From Aralia elata (taxonomy: Eukaryota > Streptophyta > Magnoliopsida > Apiales > Araliaceae): 64,000 nucleotides of DNA. The stretch lies in contig CM068385.1 in NCBI GenBank assembly GCA_034770075.1, positions 2,302,223 to 2,366,222 of the forward strand, written 5' to 3'. The position numbers and the translations under genes were made by a program. The notes beneath the pieces are model-generated. The model made no database searches, had not been told where the DNA came from, and worked only from the letters and a program-made list of their open reading frames with translations. This document shows, in pieces, positions 21,559 to 34,411 of the stretch (its first letter is position 1; every line of letters starts with the position of its first letter).

Positions 21559-24521
21559 GTCATAGTGGGCGTGATGGTTTTGTACACTTATTTATGATAA
21601 ATTTACGAATGAGCTCTGATATATGACTAGTACCTAATGTACATGCTAAGTATATAAATTATATATAGTTAAATAAGAATTTTATAAAATTTAAAGAATT
21701 AAATAAAAATATATAAAAAGAATAAAATAATAATATAAATTAAATATAAGAGGAAAATAGGAAAAAAAATAGTATGAAATGATTACATTAACGACATCAA
21801 CGACTCCACATAACTGCTTTATAATATAGATAAATTACATCTCTCTCATTTTTTTAAGTGGAAAGTGTGGCTCAAGTCTAATGTTACGTTTGGATTGAGA
21901 AAATGAAATAGAGAAATCAATGACATAAAAATAGTATATTTGAGATGATAATTTTGGAGGATAAATCATTCTAATAGAATGAAAATTTATTTTATCTTTT
22001 TGTTTTTTTATTTCATGTGGAGAAGGTGGAATAGAATCAATTCTAATAAAATGGATATATGTGATAATTTTGTCATTGTACGACAATACTTACCACCACA
22101 ATAACAACCAAACATATACTTAAAATACTTTAAAATTATTTAATTTCATCTTTCATTCTATTCTTTGAATCTAAATGCAACATAATAGCTTTCACTAATA
22201 AATTCATAAGAAATAAATTTATTATAGTGCACATGTTAAGTTTTATATCCCATTACCCAACATAATAATTAATTTTAGAAAAATAAGCATAAAGCTCCTT
22301 TTATATATACTTAACATATCGCCTGGCAGGTTATTTTATTACACGTTTTTTTTATTTTAAATTTGAGGACCTGGGCCCCTAGGATTACTAGAAAGAATTG
22401 AATATGAGATAAAAGACGAAAGGAATAAGAAAAATTGTAGTAGTAAAAGTCGGTATACGATAATTTGGAACATAATATTAATATCATATGTATAGATAGA
22501 TGATAAATAGATAGGTAGACTTATAATTGGGGGTTTCATTAAACTTTATAATTTAATTTAATATATATATAAAAAAAAATTAGATGGAGAGGACTCAAGA
22601 AAGAGAAAAAGCAAGTAAAGTGGGACATAGTTTAAATTTTATTCACGGGTCTAAGGATGTAGACATGGACCATGGTTAACATTTGTGACCGTTTGAAATT
22701 TATAGTTTTTACCCAATAAATAGATGAAATTACCGAGTACTAATGTGTTGTTTGTTTATATTTGAATGAGTTTGAATCTGATCGAATAAGTAATTTAAAT
22801 CGTTTAATTTATAATTTTTAAACTCTGAATGTGTCTGAACGATTTATTCAAAAAATTATGGCTGAATTAGTAAAAAGTAGTATTGAATAATATTTTTACT
22901 TACTTACCATCATAGACAATTATAAATTACATTTAATATCCATCTTTTTTTTTACTATTATAAACAAGTTTTATTATGTACAAATTATTTTTTAATTTTT
23001 TTCTTTAACAAATTGGTCAATATCTAATTTAATTAATGTTGTTGTAGTCTTTTATTTTGATTTTATAGACTAATAGAATGTTATTAAAAAAAATTTAGTG
23101 TTTATTCCTAAAATTATATTACTAATAATATACTCTATTAAAGATTATTCATAAATTTATATTTAATTTTTTTTAGATAACATTGTTTATTTATAATTAT
23201 ATAATAAATTTGTTAATAATAATTCAGAAGATTAAAATAAAAAAATACACGTATTGAAATATTTTAGATAAATAATTATTAAACACATTATTTTATTCTA
23301 TGCGCAGAATTTCTATTTCAGTTTATTCAAATTATCTCATATGTTTAAAAAAAATTATTCAATTTTATGGAATAGTACCTTAGGAGAGCATGTGATGCAT
23401 GTAAATTATTATTTTTCCACGTCAACGCATCGCAGGACAGTACCCATTTCCCAATTCATGCTATGTCGTTGTTGTATCACCTGTCAATCTACGAACAACC
23501 ATGATTGCCCAAAATAGCAGTTTTTTTTCCAGAAAAACTTATAAGGGAATTCTGACGTAAACCTATGAGTATGTACAGTAAAAAAAAAACCTTTATCACT
23601 TAGTTATGAGTCTGTATTGTAATAAATTTATACATGTTTACAATTACAAAATTTGTCAATATATGAAATTAGTATGAATTATAAAGGAACCCTACTCAAT
23701 ATATATATCTATTCAAAAAAATTATCACTAATATTTATCTATCCACATAATTAACAATCAAATAATCGACATAAATATTTGTAATATATATCATTGTTTC
23801 TATGTTATTAACATATTTTTGAATCATTTTTGTAAACTATTCTGCAATCATGCAAGTAAAATTGATATGAGGAGTAAGATTAATTTGGTGATCATTTGGT
23901 GAAGGTTTTTAGAGGGAATGAATTTCATACATTTATCAAGTAGTAGTAATAATAATAATATAAAATATAACAGTAAGTTATCTTTCTTGTTTAAAATATA
24001 AGATCAAATAATTTTTAGCTTTTTTTCAAAATAATTTTAATAAGTTGAAGTTATGCTTTTTAGAATGAAGGGATGAAAAAACAATTCTTATGTGATATGT
24101 AAAAGATTTAAGCCCAGCTACATGACTACATCAATTAATCAAAAACTACATTTACTTTCCTTGGTCATTAATAATGTTCATCTTGACTCATCAGATACAC
24201 TTTCGACAATAACCTTAAATTTTATATATAAAATAACACATTTATATTTTGATGTGAAACTGAATATTACAATAACCCATAAGTCACGCAAGGGTTGGAA
24301 AAGATGTATATGTGGATACACTAGTAAAGTGTAGTCCATATTAAGTGGCCGATAGATAGTGATAAAAAAGCACCGGCAATGATAATGTAATATGTGGTTG
24401 TAGTTATGTAACAGTATCGTCTTTATCATTTCCTTCATGTACGTTAGCTACTATTTCTTGGGTTGAAAGGGTCTTTTAAGTTTTCTAGATGTGTTGCATA
24501 CATATATATATATATATATAT
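20424..24521. other. DMR6 upstream and intergenic region, no further gene seen
   Basis: AT-rich. It contains a TA microsatellite (about 21530-21559), degenerate MITE-like sequence at about 21880-22115 (ACGTTTGGATTGAGAAA ... AACCAAACAT) and many short repeats. Open frames are short and without recognisable domains. Confidence 0.55.
21097..21118. promoter_or_regulatory. Paired TGACG motifs upstream of DMR6 (as-1-like)
   Basis: TGACG at 21097-21101 and CGTCA at 21114-21118, in opposite orientation and 12 bp apart, about 800 bp upstream of the DMR6 ATG. TGACG motifs are binding sites of TGA bZIP factors that act in salicylate responses; DMR6 orthologues are salicylate/pathogen-induced. Functional use here is inference and chance occurrence is possible. 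Confidence 0.3.
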
Positions 24522-24720
24522 GAAAAAACTATTATTTAAAATAATGTCTTAGTCAAGTTTGACTAAGACTACTTAATAAAATGACAATTTTATCTTTTAA
24601 GGTTGAGTTTTTTATTTTTGCGTTTTATAAAAAAAAACTTTAGTTTTAAATTTTATATAAAACTACGTCGTTTTATTAAATAGTCTTAGTCAAGCTTAGT
24701 TAAGACATGATTTAAATTAT
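24522..24720. mobile_element. CTAAGGC/CTTAGTCAAG-family MITE
   Basis: Arms ATGTCTTAGTCAAG...TAATAAAATGAC and the inverse CGTTTTATTAAATAG...CTTAGTTAAGACAT. It is a sister of the elements at 13854 and 31653. About 200 bp, no coding content. Confidence 0.7.
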
Positions 24721-24739
24721 TTATATATATATATATATA

Positions 24740-25248
24740 GGGTACCAATCCGTGGCAACCGGTTGCCACAGACACTATTCCAGCAACCATAATCTTCACC
24801 GTTGATCTCTATATTGAATGGCTATGATTTGATTTTTTTTCCCTGCCGCTACAGCCTGTAGCGGCAGTACCAAAGCTTGTAACGACAAGAGAAATTACTC
24901 ATTTGCCCCTCATTTACCCATATGCTACACAGCCTGCCGCTACAAGTTGTAGCGGCAGTGTAAAAAAACAAAAAACTAGAATGCCGCAGTGGTAGGGTCT
25001 TTGTCAACTGACTCATAGGTCCTAAGATTGAATCCCACATTTGACAAAAAAATTTTTGCAAATCAACAAATATTCATATAAATTTATATATATATAAATA
25101 TAAATATAAATATTTACAAACAAATATTCATTTATATTTATATTTATATATTTATAAACATATTTAGAGATAAATATAAATATAAATATATAAATATATA
25201 TGAATATTTGTTTATAAATATACAAATATAAATGAATATTTGTTTATA

Positions 25249-25284
<36 letters not shown>

Positions 25285-25752
25285 TTTAAAAACAAATATT
25301 CATATAAATTTTTATATAAAGTAACTATGAATATTTATAAACAAATATTCATTTATATTTATATTTATATCTAAATATTTAAAAATTTATTTTTAAATAT
25401 TTATATAAATTTATATGAATATTTGTTGATTTGCAAAAAAATTTATGTCAAATGTGGGATTCAATCTTAAGACCTATGAGTCAATTGGCAAACACCCTAC
25501 CGCTGCGGCATTCTAATTTTTTGTTTTTTTACATTGCCGCTACAACTTGTAGCGGCAGGCTGTGTAGCATATGGGTAAATGAGGGGCAAATGAGTAATTT
25601 CTCTTGTCGCTACAAGCTTTGGTACTGCCGCTATAGGCTGTAGCGGCAGGAAAAAAAAATCAAATCCTAACCATTCAATGTCGAGATCAACGGTGGAGAT
25701 TATGGTTGCTGGAATAGTGTCTGTGGCAACCGGTTGCCACGGATTGATACCC
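24740..25752. mobile_element. Large foldback element with ~350-bp arms and nested small palindromes
   Basis: Arms (24740 to about 25085; about 25405 to 25752) are inverse copies differing at few sites. They begin GGGTACCAATCCGTGG / GGGTATCAATCCGTGG and carry the palindrome GTGGCAACCGGTTGCCAC next to each end. Each arm also holds two small hairpins, TGCCGCTACA-NN-TGTAGCGGCA, and a tRNA-like stretch (24983-25045; 25440-25503) with TGGTAGGG and ATTGAATCCCAC. The centre (25060-25440) is AT-only satellite-like TAAATATAAATA / GAATATTTG units. Flanking ATATATATA (24731-24739; 25753-25761) fits a 9-bp MULE-type TSD, but it lies in a TA run, so it is uncertain. Confidence 0.85.
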
Positions 25753-25761
25753 ATATATATA

Positions 25762-28265
25762 TATATATATATGAAAAATAAATAGAATTGACTAAGAAAC
25801 TATTAATGGCCAACAAGTCAGCTGACATGTTTAGTTGTAAAGTTTCACTTATAACCAATGACTGATCGACAAACACATGGTTTGGGATTATTTTGTGCAG
25901 TGGTTGGTCCGTTGGTAGCATATATACAAGTAGAGAATCTGTCAATCACATTACATATATAGAGATTTATGATTATTGAAGAAGAAGAAGCTAGCATGCA
26001 GCTAGCTATCTACATGCATGAATCTTGGTCCTCTCTTTTTCTCTCATTAACCTTAATTATCTAATTCTTTCTTTGGAATACTCAATATATCATATCATTA
26101 TCATATATGATCCATCATCAATATCCAGTATTTCTATTTGCTTCGGACTATATATATAGGAGATACATACACACACACACACACATAAGACATAGGCAGT
26201 GTCATTATCATCTATTATTGCTACTATTACTAGTCCATCGATCTCTTATCACAATATCAAAATGTAACCAATTAGGACACATCACGTTCTGGCCTGAAAA
26301 AATTTTAGAATTATTTTACTTGGATGTGTATGGACTCTTCTTACAAACCAAGGACATAACGGTAATTCCCCGCACATGATCCGTAGGCTCTTCATCTCAG
26401 GTTAATTACCCATTTTTTTATGAACTTATTTCATTCTACAAGATACTACTAGGTAGAAATCTAGAGAGAGATCTCTCCTCCTTACTCTTCAGAGTACTCA
26501 TATTAACTTCTACACCACAAGGGCCTCCTAGTTGAATTAGGGTACTTCTAACATGCACACGGTCTTGGATATATGACTTGGACTTGGACTCCCGTTGGAC
26601 CGGATCTCATCGACTATAACCCATATCAACAGGATCATCCCAAGTTACCTTAACTAAAATTTTGTGTTACAACTCACCTAATCTATATATCAATATAAAA
26701 ATATAATAAAATTAAAACGAGTCATTTTTGTTGATCCCAAATAGATTCAATTATTATTATTTTATTTTATTGTCAACTCGGTTCAAGAGTTCTTTTGGTT
26801 TTACTAACATTCAATGTATCTTTTGGCCCACTACACACATTATATTCTAATCTTTACTTTTGGACTTATCAAAAAAATATTATGACCTTTAGCTTTCCTG
26901 ATTCATGAACCTAATTTTTATAAAGCTATCTCATTCAAATTGCTCTAATACATTATAAATATATAGGACTCAACTACACGTGAAATTAAACTCAAAATTT
27001 CTACAAGATAAGATCACTATGGATCAACAATATGTTCTTTTGAACCAACTATTTATACAAAAATGATTATCAACATCAATGCTATCATAATGGATGTATT
27101 AAGAGGTATGTATTAGTTTTTCAATCTATCAATCAATATCTCAATATATAAATATTTTTTTTCAAACAAAAACATAAGTCATATAAATATCGTATGTCGC
27201 GTAGTGAACGACCGTAATTTTTATCAAATATTAAATATAACTTATATCTATTATATGGATTAAAATGACATACTGTAATAGTTTCATTTAAAATTGAAAA
27301 TATTATTATTATAAATATTTGCTCAAACATTGTTTTTAAAATTTAATAAATATATGATTTTTATAAAGCACGGGTTAGAAGCATCTTTGTAATAAAAGAA
27401 AAAGTCTCTTTACGAATTTATAAATTTAACGATATGTTTATTTTTGTACGATGCTTAACTCTAAATATATTTATTGTTTAGCTTAATAGCAGTTGTATCA
27501 TAATTAAAATTTGATAATAAATATGAGAATATTGTGCCATTTTAATTATATTTTTATCAAAATAAATGAGACTTATTATTGAATTAAACAAAATTGACGG
27601 GCAAGTTTTTTTTTTAATTATTTTTTGCAAAGTTGAGGAAGTACTATTATTCGTCTCTTTTAAATGATTAAATTAGTTGCTAGTTGCTACTGAACATTCT
27701 CTCTTTCTTTCTCAACTTTCGGATCTCGGTCTGCCCGTCTATGTAGGAGTGTGTTTTGTGGTGATAAGTATGTAGAAAATGAAGGAGAAAAAATATCCTG
27801 GATCTCTTATTCACTTTATTATCTGAATAAGCAGGACCACAATTAATTAGTTTGGGATATATGTACATATATACGTAGAGGGAGCATATATAAAATGATT
27901 GGGTTTATTTAGCTACCGGGGCTTGAAACGTTTGGACTTTTAAACGTATCGTTCTAATTTTGGTGTGTTTTATTTGTGTCTCAGACGTTGTGTTTGTGAG
28001 TTAAATAAATTATTTTTAAAATAAACTGCTACTAGACGAACAAGATTTTTAAATGCATTTAAACTTTCAATCGCTTTAAACGTATCAAATGTTACAAACG
28101 CAGATTAACCAAACATACACATAGTCGATAAATCTATGACGAATTTAGATTACAACTTCAGTAAAATTTTAAACGATAAAATAGAATTAATTAAGATTGT
28201 GCAATTCTTAATTTTTACTTACGTCAGTATTTATAGTCAACATAAATTAATGGTCATATATAATA

Positions 28266-28305
<40 letters not shown>

Positions 28306-29381
28306 CTTATTATATATGTCGATTATAAATACTGACGTAAATAAAAATTTATCGTTTATTATATATGTATATATATATATATATAAATGATAAATTTAAA
28401 ATATATCTTTTAAATAGCGTACTTCTAATTAAAAATTTCTAATTTACAAAGCATTCCAACGTGCTGGTCGGGTTAAAATCGTACGACTTTACAAATTAAA
28501 TTAGAAATTCCTAAAATAATTTATTTATTTATTTTAGAAAAAGGAGACTTGCTATTACTACTCCACTTTTCAAATGTATGCACGTGATCATGATTTATTG
28601 CGGATGGTTGCCATTCATCGGGCGGCTTTTATATATATATATATATATATATATAAAAGTACCGTTGATTATTATTTAAATATTGATGTTATCTTTGGAT
28701 TAGAGAAATGAAATTAATAAATTAATAAAAAAATACATAAGAAAAAAGAATAATGAGTGAAATGATTCGAATAGTCATTTCATATTTTTCTCAAAAAAAT
28801 AAAATTTATAAATTTAGTAACAATAAGAATGACTCATTCTATTCCAATAAAACAATCAAATACAAATTTTTTTCATTATATGAGAATGAATTATTTTATT
28901 CTCATCTTAATTTTTACAATTTAAACGTAACATAAGAGGGGAAGGAAAGATCCAGGGCTCCTCTAGAAGCTTTCGATAAAGTTATATAATATATTCTTTC
29001 TTCAAATTATGGTATATACTTTCTTTTTTGGCTACTTCATCTTTATCTTTTTTAAGCGATTGATATTGGCAGAGTCAAAATTGTTATAATAATAAATATT
29101 ATTTTTTGTTTATTTATTTTTTGAAGAATCTGCACTATTACAATATAATAAATTTAGAGATACATTTTAATCTTAAAAGTCTAGGGGGAGCATACACAGG
29201 AAAGAGATCATGAGGAGAAACACGGAAAAACTAAGGAAAAGACACCCTTTTAATCTTCTGAATTGCACATATTAAACTTTTGACTTCTTACTGACGGATA
29301 GACTTGAATTTGTGACATTGTACAATAATTATAACTTGAAGTGTGAACTGTCGTTAGAACAATTATAATTATATTATTAAG

Positions 29382-29417
<36 letters not shown>

Positions 29418-29973
29418 ATCTGACAGTATTATTTTTGTCTTGAAAATGCCAACAACCTTTTTTCTACATAGCAAATTAAAGTTTTTTTAGGTCAATGTTT
29501 TATTAAAATTTATGACTATTTCCCCCTTCATTAATAGACTTTTAAGACTAACTTTTGTTGTTATATGTAAAATTATCGACAAAAAAATACGCTATATGTT
29601 TAGGTGGATCATGAATTGATTCCAATCTGAAGACGAAGTCTTTGGACGTGAATGAGGGGAGACTTGTCTATTAATTGGAGCTATCTATTCAAAACAATTA
29701 ACTTAATTTCTCCATTCAAATAGATGCATCTTTTCTCAAATTAAATTATTTCTCTTGAATTTGTCAAAAGATTGTCGGCATTATTTAAATTCAAAGACAA
29801 AGTTGAGTGGTAAATTTTAACTTGATATTCTAACTTTGCAATTTTCAATACAAGACAGCAAACTAGAGGTATACGGTTGATATTCCAACCATAAAAAGTC
29901 TTGTTAGAATAACAATTTTCCCTTCATTAATAATTGATAAACATGTAATGATTTTCCTTTACATCGTTAGTGT
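25762..29973. other. Intergenic, no gene seen
   Basis: AT-rich with TA microsatellites (for example about 28269-28301, 28629-28656, 29383-29414), an (AC)n run near 26167-26185 and low-complexity tracts. I see no coding exon, tRNA or conserved miRNA sequence. A hairpin at 28209-28351 is listed separately. Confidence 0.5.
28209..28351. repeat. Inverted repeat around a TA microsatellite
   Basis: Left TACGTCAGTATTTATAG and right CTATAAATACTGACGTA-type arms (GATTATAAATACTGACGTAA) flank a (TA)n core at about 28269-28301. AATAAGACT / AATCTTATT also pair. Probably a small MITE whose core has expanded. Confidence 0.6.
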
Positions 29974-30420
29974 AAATTAAAGAATTTAGCAATAACAATA
30001 TCATGATTGTGATCCGTTATTAACAAAACATATCTTTAAACAAGAATGCATTTATTTTAATAAATTATCTTTTCTACATTGACATTGTATAATTTAAAAG
30101 AATTTTTTTTTTAAAAAAAAATCACTGACCAATAACAAGATTGTAATATGCATGCTCTATGCTTGTGTGTTTGACTAGTGTCGATAAAGAAAAAAATCCT
30201 TATAAAAAGTCGTATATAGGAACACGATATAAGGATGAAAATTAAGCTTTTGATTCATTTTAACATTTATACCACTATCAACGGACGCTATTTTTGAGCT
30301 ATCTCGACGTAGTTGGGATCATCAAACTCCAACCCTTTTAGTTTTAGTTTTAGTCACAACGACACAAATATAGTTTTAAAGAAAGAAGAAAATCATGTTC
30401 GATAGCGTCAGATATTTTCA
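29974..30420. repeat. Direct duplication upstream of TTG1: segment A, copy 1
   Basis: Aligns along its whole length, in the same orientation, with 33191-33646. Shared blocks include ATCTTTAAACAAGAATGC, TTTGACTAGTGTC-type, AGTCGTATATA and CATCAAACTCCAACCCTTTT-like sequence. Divergence of roughly 15-20 % by eye implies an old event. No coding content. Confidence 0.8.
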
Positions 30421-31460
30421 TGTTGTTAGCGCATCCATTAGGGATGCACATGTGACTTGTGGCCTATGGGACGGCCTGGTCAGAACCTGACTTGGTCAAG
30501 GTCTAGACTGGTCTGACCCAGCATGCTAGGCTGTAAAAAGGCCAACTTTTTTAACTCAAAACTCAATGTGGCAAAAAGTCTGGCCTAGTACGACCTGATC
30601 TGTCAATCTGGCCTAAGCTTGTCCCTTTCGACAACTCACTTGACTATTTCTATGAGTCCATAGCCTAATCCTGCTTCACGCTAATTAATTAATTCGATGG
30701 GAGTATAGGCCTAGTTTAATCCATGTAAAAAAAAATCAGCAACCCAAGTCATTAGTTTTAATTTGTAAGGTGTAATACATTAGTTTTAATTAATACATCA
30801 ATCAAGTTTAAAGTTTAATTATTCATTCTTGATTTCTTGTAAATACATTTAATTTATATACTAGTTAGTTTATTTAATATTTAACATTAATAGTTGATTA
30901 AATATTAATAATAAGTTAGTTTCTTCTAAATACTAATATTTACTATGAAAATTTTGTTAATATTCTTTGCTACTTTTAATGTTAAATATTAACATCAATT
31001 AATAAATCAATAAACTAACTTTTAATGTTAAACATTAATAATAAATTAGTTTCTTGTAAATACTCTAATTTTTCATTAAAAATTTTGTTTTTATAAAATT
31101 TTATTGGTATATATTTTATGTTTTTAATTTTAATATTTAACATTAAAAATAAAAAGAGGGGGGGTCAAACCAGCCTAGAGGCCAAGCTTGGCTTGTAGGC
31201 TTAGCCAAACCAAACTTTTGAAGTCAATGTCTGACCTAACAAATTGAAGTCAACGGTCTGACCTGCCTTGGTCAAAATCCAAGGCCTGACAAGCTCACGC
31301 CGGACTAGACTAAGACGCCCTGTTGTATACGTATAGCACCCATATATAGGTAAAGCTCTTCTAGCTACTTTTAAAAAGAAAGGTCTTAACGATCATCATT
31401 TCGTCTCTCTTACTAGAATGATCACTAGGTTGTTAATATTAATGCAAATATGTTTAGATA

Positions 31461-31636
31461 AAGGGTGATGCTAGAGATTTTAAATTTTTGGTCTCAAAAG
31501 ATATTTCAAATGACGTGTCACCATAACATTAGTAAAGTAAATCTCATGTGATTGACTATACCATAAATTATTATTAAAATATTCAATGTCATGTCATTTG
31601 AGACCAAAAATTTGAGACTTCATTACTCTTGGATAA
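31461..31636. mobile_element. Short foldback MITE (TTTTTGGTCTC arms)
   Basis: GGTGATGCTAGAGATTTTAA...TTTTTGGTCTC is mirrored by GAGACCAAAAATTTGAGACTTCATTACTC. About 175 bp, AT-rich interior, no coding content. Confidence 0.65.
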
Positions 31637-31652
31637 AAAGTACATATATACA

Positions 31653-31856
31653 AAAGGTAATCTAAGGCAGCCTTAGTCAAGTTTGACTAAGACTGCTTAA
31701 TAAAATGATGTAGTTTTGCATAAAATTTAAAAATAACTTTTTTTATATAACCCAAAAATAGAAAACTTAACCCAAAAGGGTAAAATTACGTCATTTTATT
31801 AAATAACCTTAACAAAGCTTAGCTAAGGTATTGCCTTAAATAACAATTTTCCTATA
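31653..31856. mobile_element. CTAAGGC-family MITE
   Basis: Arms ATCTAAGGCAGCCTTAGTC and TTAGCTAAGGTATTGCCTTA with inner TTAATAAAATGATGTAG / TTACGTCATTTTATTAA. Third short copy of the family seen at 13854 and 24522. Confidence 0.7.
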
Positions 31857-32535
31857 TATATGTACACGCAAGAAATAGGCCATTCTCTTGACTCGTACTG
31901 ATGAGAATGCTACTTCATGAAAAATTGAATAAAAAGTTGTCGAATTGGTCTATTTCTTGCATGTACCAATTGAAATGTTTTGATATAATGATAGAAAAAT
32001 ATTCATTATTTAAATGAAGTGATTCTTTTGAACATTTATGGAAAGAATATACTTGCTTCAAATTTGACTAATTGTGATATATAAAAACTATATTTTTTAA
32101 AATTATTTCTTCATTTGCATTCAAAGTGAATTCTTAATCTATTTAGGTATTCTGTGTGTGTGGAACCATTTTCTTTCATCATTAAATGAGGCCAGAAACA
32201 ACATAAATATGCCGCAGAGCCCACACCAATAAGGCAGTAACTCCACGGCACATGTTACGAGTAATTTGCTCTGCTCACTTATTCAGTCATGCAGGCAGAG
32301 ATCGTCCAAATGGGCCAGACCTTATTGAAAGGCTACAGGCCTAAATGAGTTGGAGGGGTGAATCTCTCAGTCTCACTACATGTAGTTTCATTTCAGACCC
32401 TCAAAATCACACACAGTTTAGGTCTTTTGAATAGCCTGGCCCATCACAAAACATAACTATGCTGTTTAATTATTTGTTATAGTCATCATTTATCTTGCAC
32501 TTCATTTAATTAAAAAATACTATATTTTTTTTAAC

Positions 32536-32725
32536 AATTTCATATATCAATTTTTTTTATCTTCATCAGATTTTATGTATCGACTTTATGATCAATTGAT
32601 GCTAGAGTCTCATAATCTCGTATAGTAATATATTTTTCATACATTTTTTGAAATTAATAATTAAGTAAATAAATATTCCATATTTTTCAATATATATTCA
32701 TACTAAAAACATAAATTTATTTTAA
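32536..32725. repeat. Direct duplication upstream of TTG1: segment B, copy 1
   Basis: Matches 33911-34082 in direct orientation (AGATTTTATGTATC, GATGCTAGAGTCTC, TATTCATACTAAAAA, AAATTTATTTT). In copy 2, B follows A directly. Confidence 0.75.
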
Positions 32726-33190
32726 ATCAATACTACATGTAATGAATTTCCTTTACACTATTGAATTGTTGTCGAAGGGTCAAGAGAATCTCAATTTGTG
32801 TCCAATGCATGCTTAACTAATTCAAAAGAAGATAGCTTGAGCGTTTAAATGGGTTTTGAATAAGAGTTGGGTGAACTATTTCCAATAATGCCAACGACAG
32901 ATGACATTCTGAATTGTCTGTCGAGAGCGTATTACTTTTCAAAATTTACCTTATTCGTTATTAGAGAAAGAGGAAAAAGCATTTTTCTAGAGAGAGATGG
33001 TCATATATGACATATGATTAAAATATTATTTTCACTCGCTAGAAAGTATTACCATTTCGAAAAATAGCTTGATAAATGAAATAAACGGTTGAGCTAACTC
33101 TTGCTTCCTAATAAAAAAAAAGTTAAAGGAGAGGGCTGATGTCAACTAAGAAACTGGACACAAACAAGGATTTGGAGCTTTCATGGGTTC

Positions 33191-33646
33191 CAAATTAAAA
33201 AATTTAACAATAACGATATAATGATTATGACATGTTATTAACCGATATATCTTTAAACAAGAATGCCTTTATTTTAGGAAATGATCTTTTCTATAATGAC
33301 ATTATAAAATTTAAAAGAATTCTTTTAAAAAAAAATCACTAACAAATAAAAATATTGCAATATGCATACTCCATTATGCTTGCATGCCTGACTAGTGTCA
33401 ATCAAGAAAAAGAACCTTAAAAGAAGTCGTATATAAGAACATGATATATGCTCTCTTAAGATGAAAATGAAGCTTTTAATTTATTTTAACGTTTATCTGT
33501 ACTTAACACCATCATACACTATTTTTGAGTTATCTCAACATAGTTGAGACTATTAAACTTCAACCCTTTTAATTTTAGTTCGAGTCAAAATGATAGAAAT
33601 ATATTTTTAAAAGAGTAAAAAATCACGTTCAATAGCTCAAGATATA
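33191..33646. repeat. Direct duplication upstream of TTG1: segment A, copy 2
   Basis: Second copy of 29974-30420. Its right edge is interrupted by the MITE at 33647; after removal the sequence AGATATTTT is continuous, as in copy 1 at 30411-30420. Confidence 0.8.
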
Positions 33647-33903
33647 CTCCCTCCGTCTCAAATTAATTGCTTTTCTAGGACTTTTTTAAGTTAAATTGAC
33701 TATTTTTAAAATTAATAATTAAGCATATATAAATATATTTCTAAAATTATAAAAATTGAAATTAGTAATAAATTGTATATACTTTCTTTTGGTTATAATA
33801 TCTTCACCTATATGTTAGCAAAAATAGTAAAAAAAATAGTTTTAAAAATAGTCAATTTGACTTTAAAAAGTTCTAGAAATGCAATTAATTTAGGACGGAG
33901 TGA
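33647..33903. mobile_element. Stowaway-type MITE, TA target, in TTG1 upstream region
   Basis: Begins CTCCCTCCGTCTCAAATTAA and ends TTAATTTAGGACGGAGTGA, with inner TTTTCTAGGAC / GTTCTAGAAA pairing. TA dinucleotides flank it (33645-33646; 33904-33905). The paralogous site in copy 1 (about 30411-30420) has a single TA and no element. About 257 bp, no coding content. Confidence 0.85.
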
Positions 33904-33910
33904 TATTTTA

Positions 33911-34082
33911 TAATTTTATGTATCAATTCTTTTGTATTATCTGATTTTATGTATCAACTTGATGCTAAGAGTCTCTTAATCTCATCTACTAATATATATT
34001 TTTTAAATCAATAATTAAATATACAAATACTCCATACTTGTCAATATCTATATTCATACTAAAAATACAAATTTATTTTGAA
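33911..34082. repeat. Direct duplication upstream of TTG1: segment B, copy 2
   Basis: Second copy of 32536-32725. It ends about 330 bp upstream of the TTG1 start codon, so the duplicated block reaches the proximal promoter region. Confidence 0.75.
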
Positions 34083-34340
34083 GTTATCTTTTTTTAGAAA
34101 AATAAAAATCGAATTTGTATAGAATGATGAATTTATCTTTCTATTCATATTATATTATAGCATTAAATAATAATCAGTTAAAAATGAAGAGGAGTTGGTT
34201 ATGTCTCCCTCTCTCTCTCACTTCCAGTTTTAGTACTATCCACTAGCTACAATCTCGTCAAACATGGTTGGTGCAAGTGGAAATTGGAATTCAACTACAC
34301 ATGCCTTTGACCGTGATCCCAATTTCACTCATTCTCCTCC

Positions 34341-34381
34341 AAAACCCTAATCCCCAATTCTCCCAAACACCAAAACCCTAA
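34341..34381 (+). promoter_or_regulatory. Two telo-box-like AAAACCCTAA motifs in the TTG1 leader
   Basis: AAAACCCTAA at 34341-34350 and 34372-34381, in the presumed 5' leader 31-71 bp before the ATG, with a CT-rich patch at 34205-34222. AAACCCTA telo-boxes are common near the 5' ends of broadly expressed plant genes. Function here is inferred. Confidence 0.4.
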
Positions 34382-34411
34382 TTTCTTGATTTTGCACCTA
34401 AAATCAAAAAC

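Larger units (their letters stand above)
30421..32535. other. Insertion-rich stretch splitting copy 1 of the duplication
   Basis: In the second copy the flanking segments A and B are contiguous apart from one MITE, so this 2.1 kb was inserted into (or lost from) one copy. It includes an unusual GC-richer region (30437-31322) with repeated GGCCTGGTC / TTGGTCAAGG / GGTCTGACC words partly in inverse order, two MITEs (31461, 31653), and about 32150-32460 unique-looking sequence. No gene is recognised. Confidence 0.5.

Noticed and set aside
25022..25225. Open frames rich in Tyr/Ile/Lys in AT satellite DNA
   Set aside because: Low-complexity translation of TA-rich repeats, as with several other short frames across the window.
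24740..25752. CRISPR-like array from the repeated TGCCGCTACA motifs
   Set aside because: The motifs are palindromes placed symmetrically in foldback arms of a plant element, not regularly spaced direct repeats with unique spacers.
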